A stretch of DNA of 64,000 nt, taken from the NCBI GenBank assembly GCA_963712485.1, contig CAVQID010000027.1, forward strand, positions 66,950 through 130,949, read 5' to 3'. The notes below the pieces were generated by a model. It made no database searches and was not told where the DNA came from. It saw nothing but the letters and a program-made list of their open reading frames with translations. Below, one piece after another: positions 62,848 through 64,000 of the stretch. The translations under genes were made by a program, and so were the position numbers. The DNA comes from JALORV01 sp963712485. Its GTDB lineage: Bacteria; Pseudomonadota; Gammaproteobacteria; Burkholderiales; Burkholderiaceae_F. Position 1 is the stretch's first letter. Every line of letters begins with the position of its first letter.

Positions 62848-63969
62848 ATGACACCTCCAGACACCGAACTCGAACGGCGCATCGCTTCCCGCCTGCTGGA
62901 CGTCCTGATCCGCGCCGGGCTCATCGTGGCGCTGGCTCTGCTCTGCTACCGGATCTTCTCGCCCTTCCTGACCCTGATGGTCTGGGCACTGATCCTGGCC
63001 GTCACGCTGTACCCGCTGCACCAGATGCTCGCGGCAAGGATGGGCGGCAGGCAGGGCTGGTCGGCGACCGTGCTGACTCTCCTCGGCGTCGTGTTGATCG
63101 TCGCGCCAACTGCCGTGTTGATGAGTTCGCTCGGCGACTCGGTGCAGCAGCTGATCACCGACGTGCAGAACAACACGCTGCAAATTCCGCCGCCGCGCGA
63201 CGGCGTCGCTGAATGGCCGCTGGTCGGAGAGAGGGTGCATGCGCTCTGGTCCAAGGCCCATGCCGACCTTCCTGCGCTGATGCAGAGCATGCAGCCACAG
63301 ATCGGCGACATCGCCAAGTCGGCATTGGCGTTCGTCGCCGGCATCGGCGTCGGGCTGCTGGCGTTCGTCGGCTCCTTCATCATCGCCGGGATCATCATGG
63401 CCTTCGGCCAGGACGGCAGTCGCGCCAGCGTGGCGATCTTCTCGCGTATCGTCGGCCCGGCGCGCGGCCCGGAGTTCACCAAGCTGTCGACCGCAACCAT
63501 CCGCGCCGTCGCGGCCGGCGTCCTCGGCGTGGCCCTGATCCAGGCCATCATCGTCGGGCTTTGCCTGCTGCTCGCCAGCATTCCCTTCGCCGGTGTCCTC
63601 GCGGTCATCGTCCTCGTCCTTGGCATCGCCCAGGTGCCGGCATTGCTGGTCACCCTGCCGGCGATTGCCTACATCTGGACCACCGGTGACTACGGCACTG
63701 GCGAAGCAACCGTCTACACGATCCTGCTCTTTGTCGCCGGCATGGCCGACAACGTGCTCAAGCCGCTGATGCTCGGACGCGGCGTCGATGCGCCGATGCC
63801 GGTGATCCTGATCGGAGCGCTCGGCGGCATGGCTGTCTCCGGCATCCTTGGGATGTTTGTCGGCGCAACGCTGCTCGCCCTCGGCTACCAGATCTTCATG
63901 GGCTGGGTGCACACCGACCCGGATGCCCTTATCGGCAAGGAAAAGAGCAAGAAGCCGGCCGCCGGTTGA
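62848..63969 (+). CDS. AI-2E family transporter (PerM/TqsA-like)
   Basis: Polytopic membrane protein of 373 aa with about eight hydrophobic segments. It shows the family layout: N-terminal paired helices (FLTLMVWALILAVTLYPLHQ), a soluble loop (residues about 100-155), then a helical core with IVGLCLLLASIPFAGVLAVI and the conserved DNVLKPLMLGRG and LGMFVGATLLALGYQI. Members export AI-2, ions or other small solutes; the substrate is not predictable. The 236-bp gap before it shows nothing I can name. Confidence 0.88.
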   Translation: MTPPDTELERRIASRLLDVLIRAGLIVALALLCYRIFSPFLTLMVWALILAVTLYPLHQMLAARMGGRQGWSATVLTLLGVVLIVAPTAVLMSSLGDSVQQLITDVQNNTLQIPPPRDGVAEWPLVGERVHALWSKAHADLPALMQSMQPQIGDIAKSALAFVAGIGVGLLAFVGSFIIAGIIMAFGQDGSRASVAIFSRIVGPARGPEFTKLSTATIRAVAAGVLGVALIQAIIVGLCLLLASIPFAGVLAVIVLVLGIAQVPALLVTLPAIAYIWTTGDYGTGEATVYTILLFVAGMADNVLKPLMLGRGVDAPMPVILIGALGGMAVSGILGMFVGATLLALGYQIFMGWVHTDPDALIGKEKSKKPAAG

Positions 63970-63973
63970 GCCA

Positions 63974-64000
63974 ATGCGCACCACTACGCCGCGGAGCAGG
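63974..64000 (+). CDS. Possible start of a further gene, cut by window end
   Basis: An ATG at 63974, 4 bp after the preceding stop, opens a frame to the window edge (MRTTTPRSR). Only nine codons are visible, so this is a guess based on operon spacing. Confidence 0.2.

Overview
High-GC (about two-thirds G+C by eye) bacterial chromosome segment. The gene orders queF-dapC-dapD / pilU-dapE-prmB, smc-zipA-ligA, rpsB-tsf-pyrH-frr-uppS-cdsA-dxr-rseP-bamA-skp-lpxD-fabZ-lpxA-lpxB-rnhB, ppsR/ppsA and smpB/ratA-rnfH-guaB-guaA together point to a Betaproteobacterium. A PEP-CTERM-sorted exported protein fits that group. No rRNA, tRNA, CRISPR array, insertion sequence or prophage was seen.

Layout. 0-4 kb: a broken TldD/PmbA-family protease gene cut by the window edge, a PEP-CTERM protein behind a sigma-54-like promoter, arfB, a methyltransferase and an exported protein of unknown function. 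4-11.2 kb, minus strand: a tightly packed operon of an ABC-F ATPase, class III CoA-transferase, histidine phosphatase, APH-type kinase, short ClpX-like unfoldase and MFS transporter. 11.3-17.6 kb, minus strand: prmB, dapE, pilU, dapD, dapC and queF (lysine/peptidoglycan precursors, twitching motility, queuosine). 17.7-25.8 kb, plus strand: smc, zipA, ligA, a methylthioadenosine/methylthioinosine phosphorylase and def. 25.8-29.2 kb, minus strand: glnD and map. 29.2-44.6 kb, plus strand: translation factors, then isoprenoid, phospholipid, outer-membrane assembly and lipid A genes. 44.6-49.4 kb: ppsR and ppsA (divergent), nfeD and an SPFH/stomatin gene. 49.9-57.0 kb, minus strand: a signalling operon of a small membrane protein, a symporter-fused histidine kinase, a CheY-like regulator, a membrane-anchored exonuclease with a degenerate kinase module, and a CBS/DUF294 nucleotidyltransferase-like protein. 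57-64 kb: smpB, ratA-rnfH, a DUF4124 protein, guaB, guaA and an AI-2E-family permease.

The most interesting parts are the 49.9-57.0 kb signalling operon, which ends in an exonuclease with an intact DEDDh core fused to an apparent pseudokinase sensor; a 480-bp intergenic element with 143-bp inverted arms (49425-49904); and a ClpX-like AAA+ protein lacking the zinc domain and canonical pore-loop and RKH sequences.

Sequence quality varies. Between 42.0 and 48.5 kb, and in the first kilobase, genes that are normally essential or conserved are cut by many small indels. Elsewhere eleven isolated frameshifts are each explained by one surplus base, and all lie in minus-strand genes. I treat these as probable consensus errors, so affected genes are annotated over their full span with the breaks noted.
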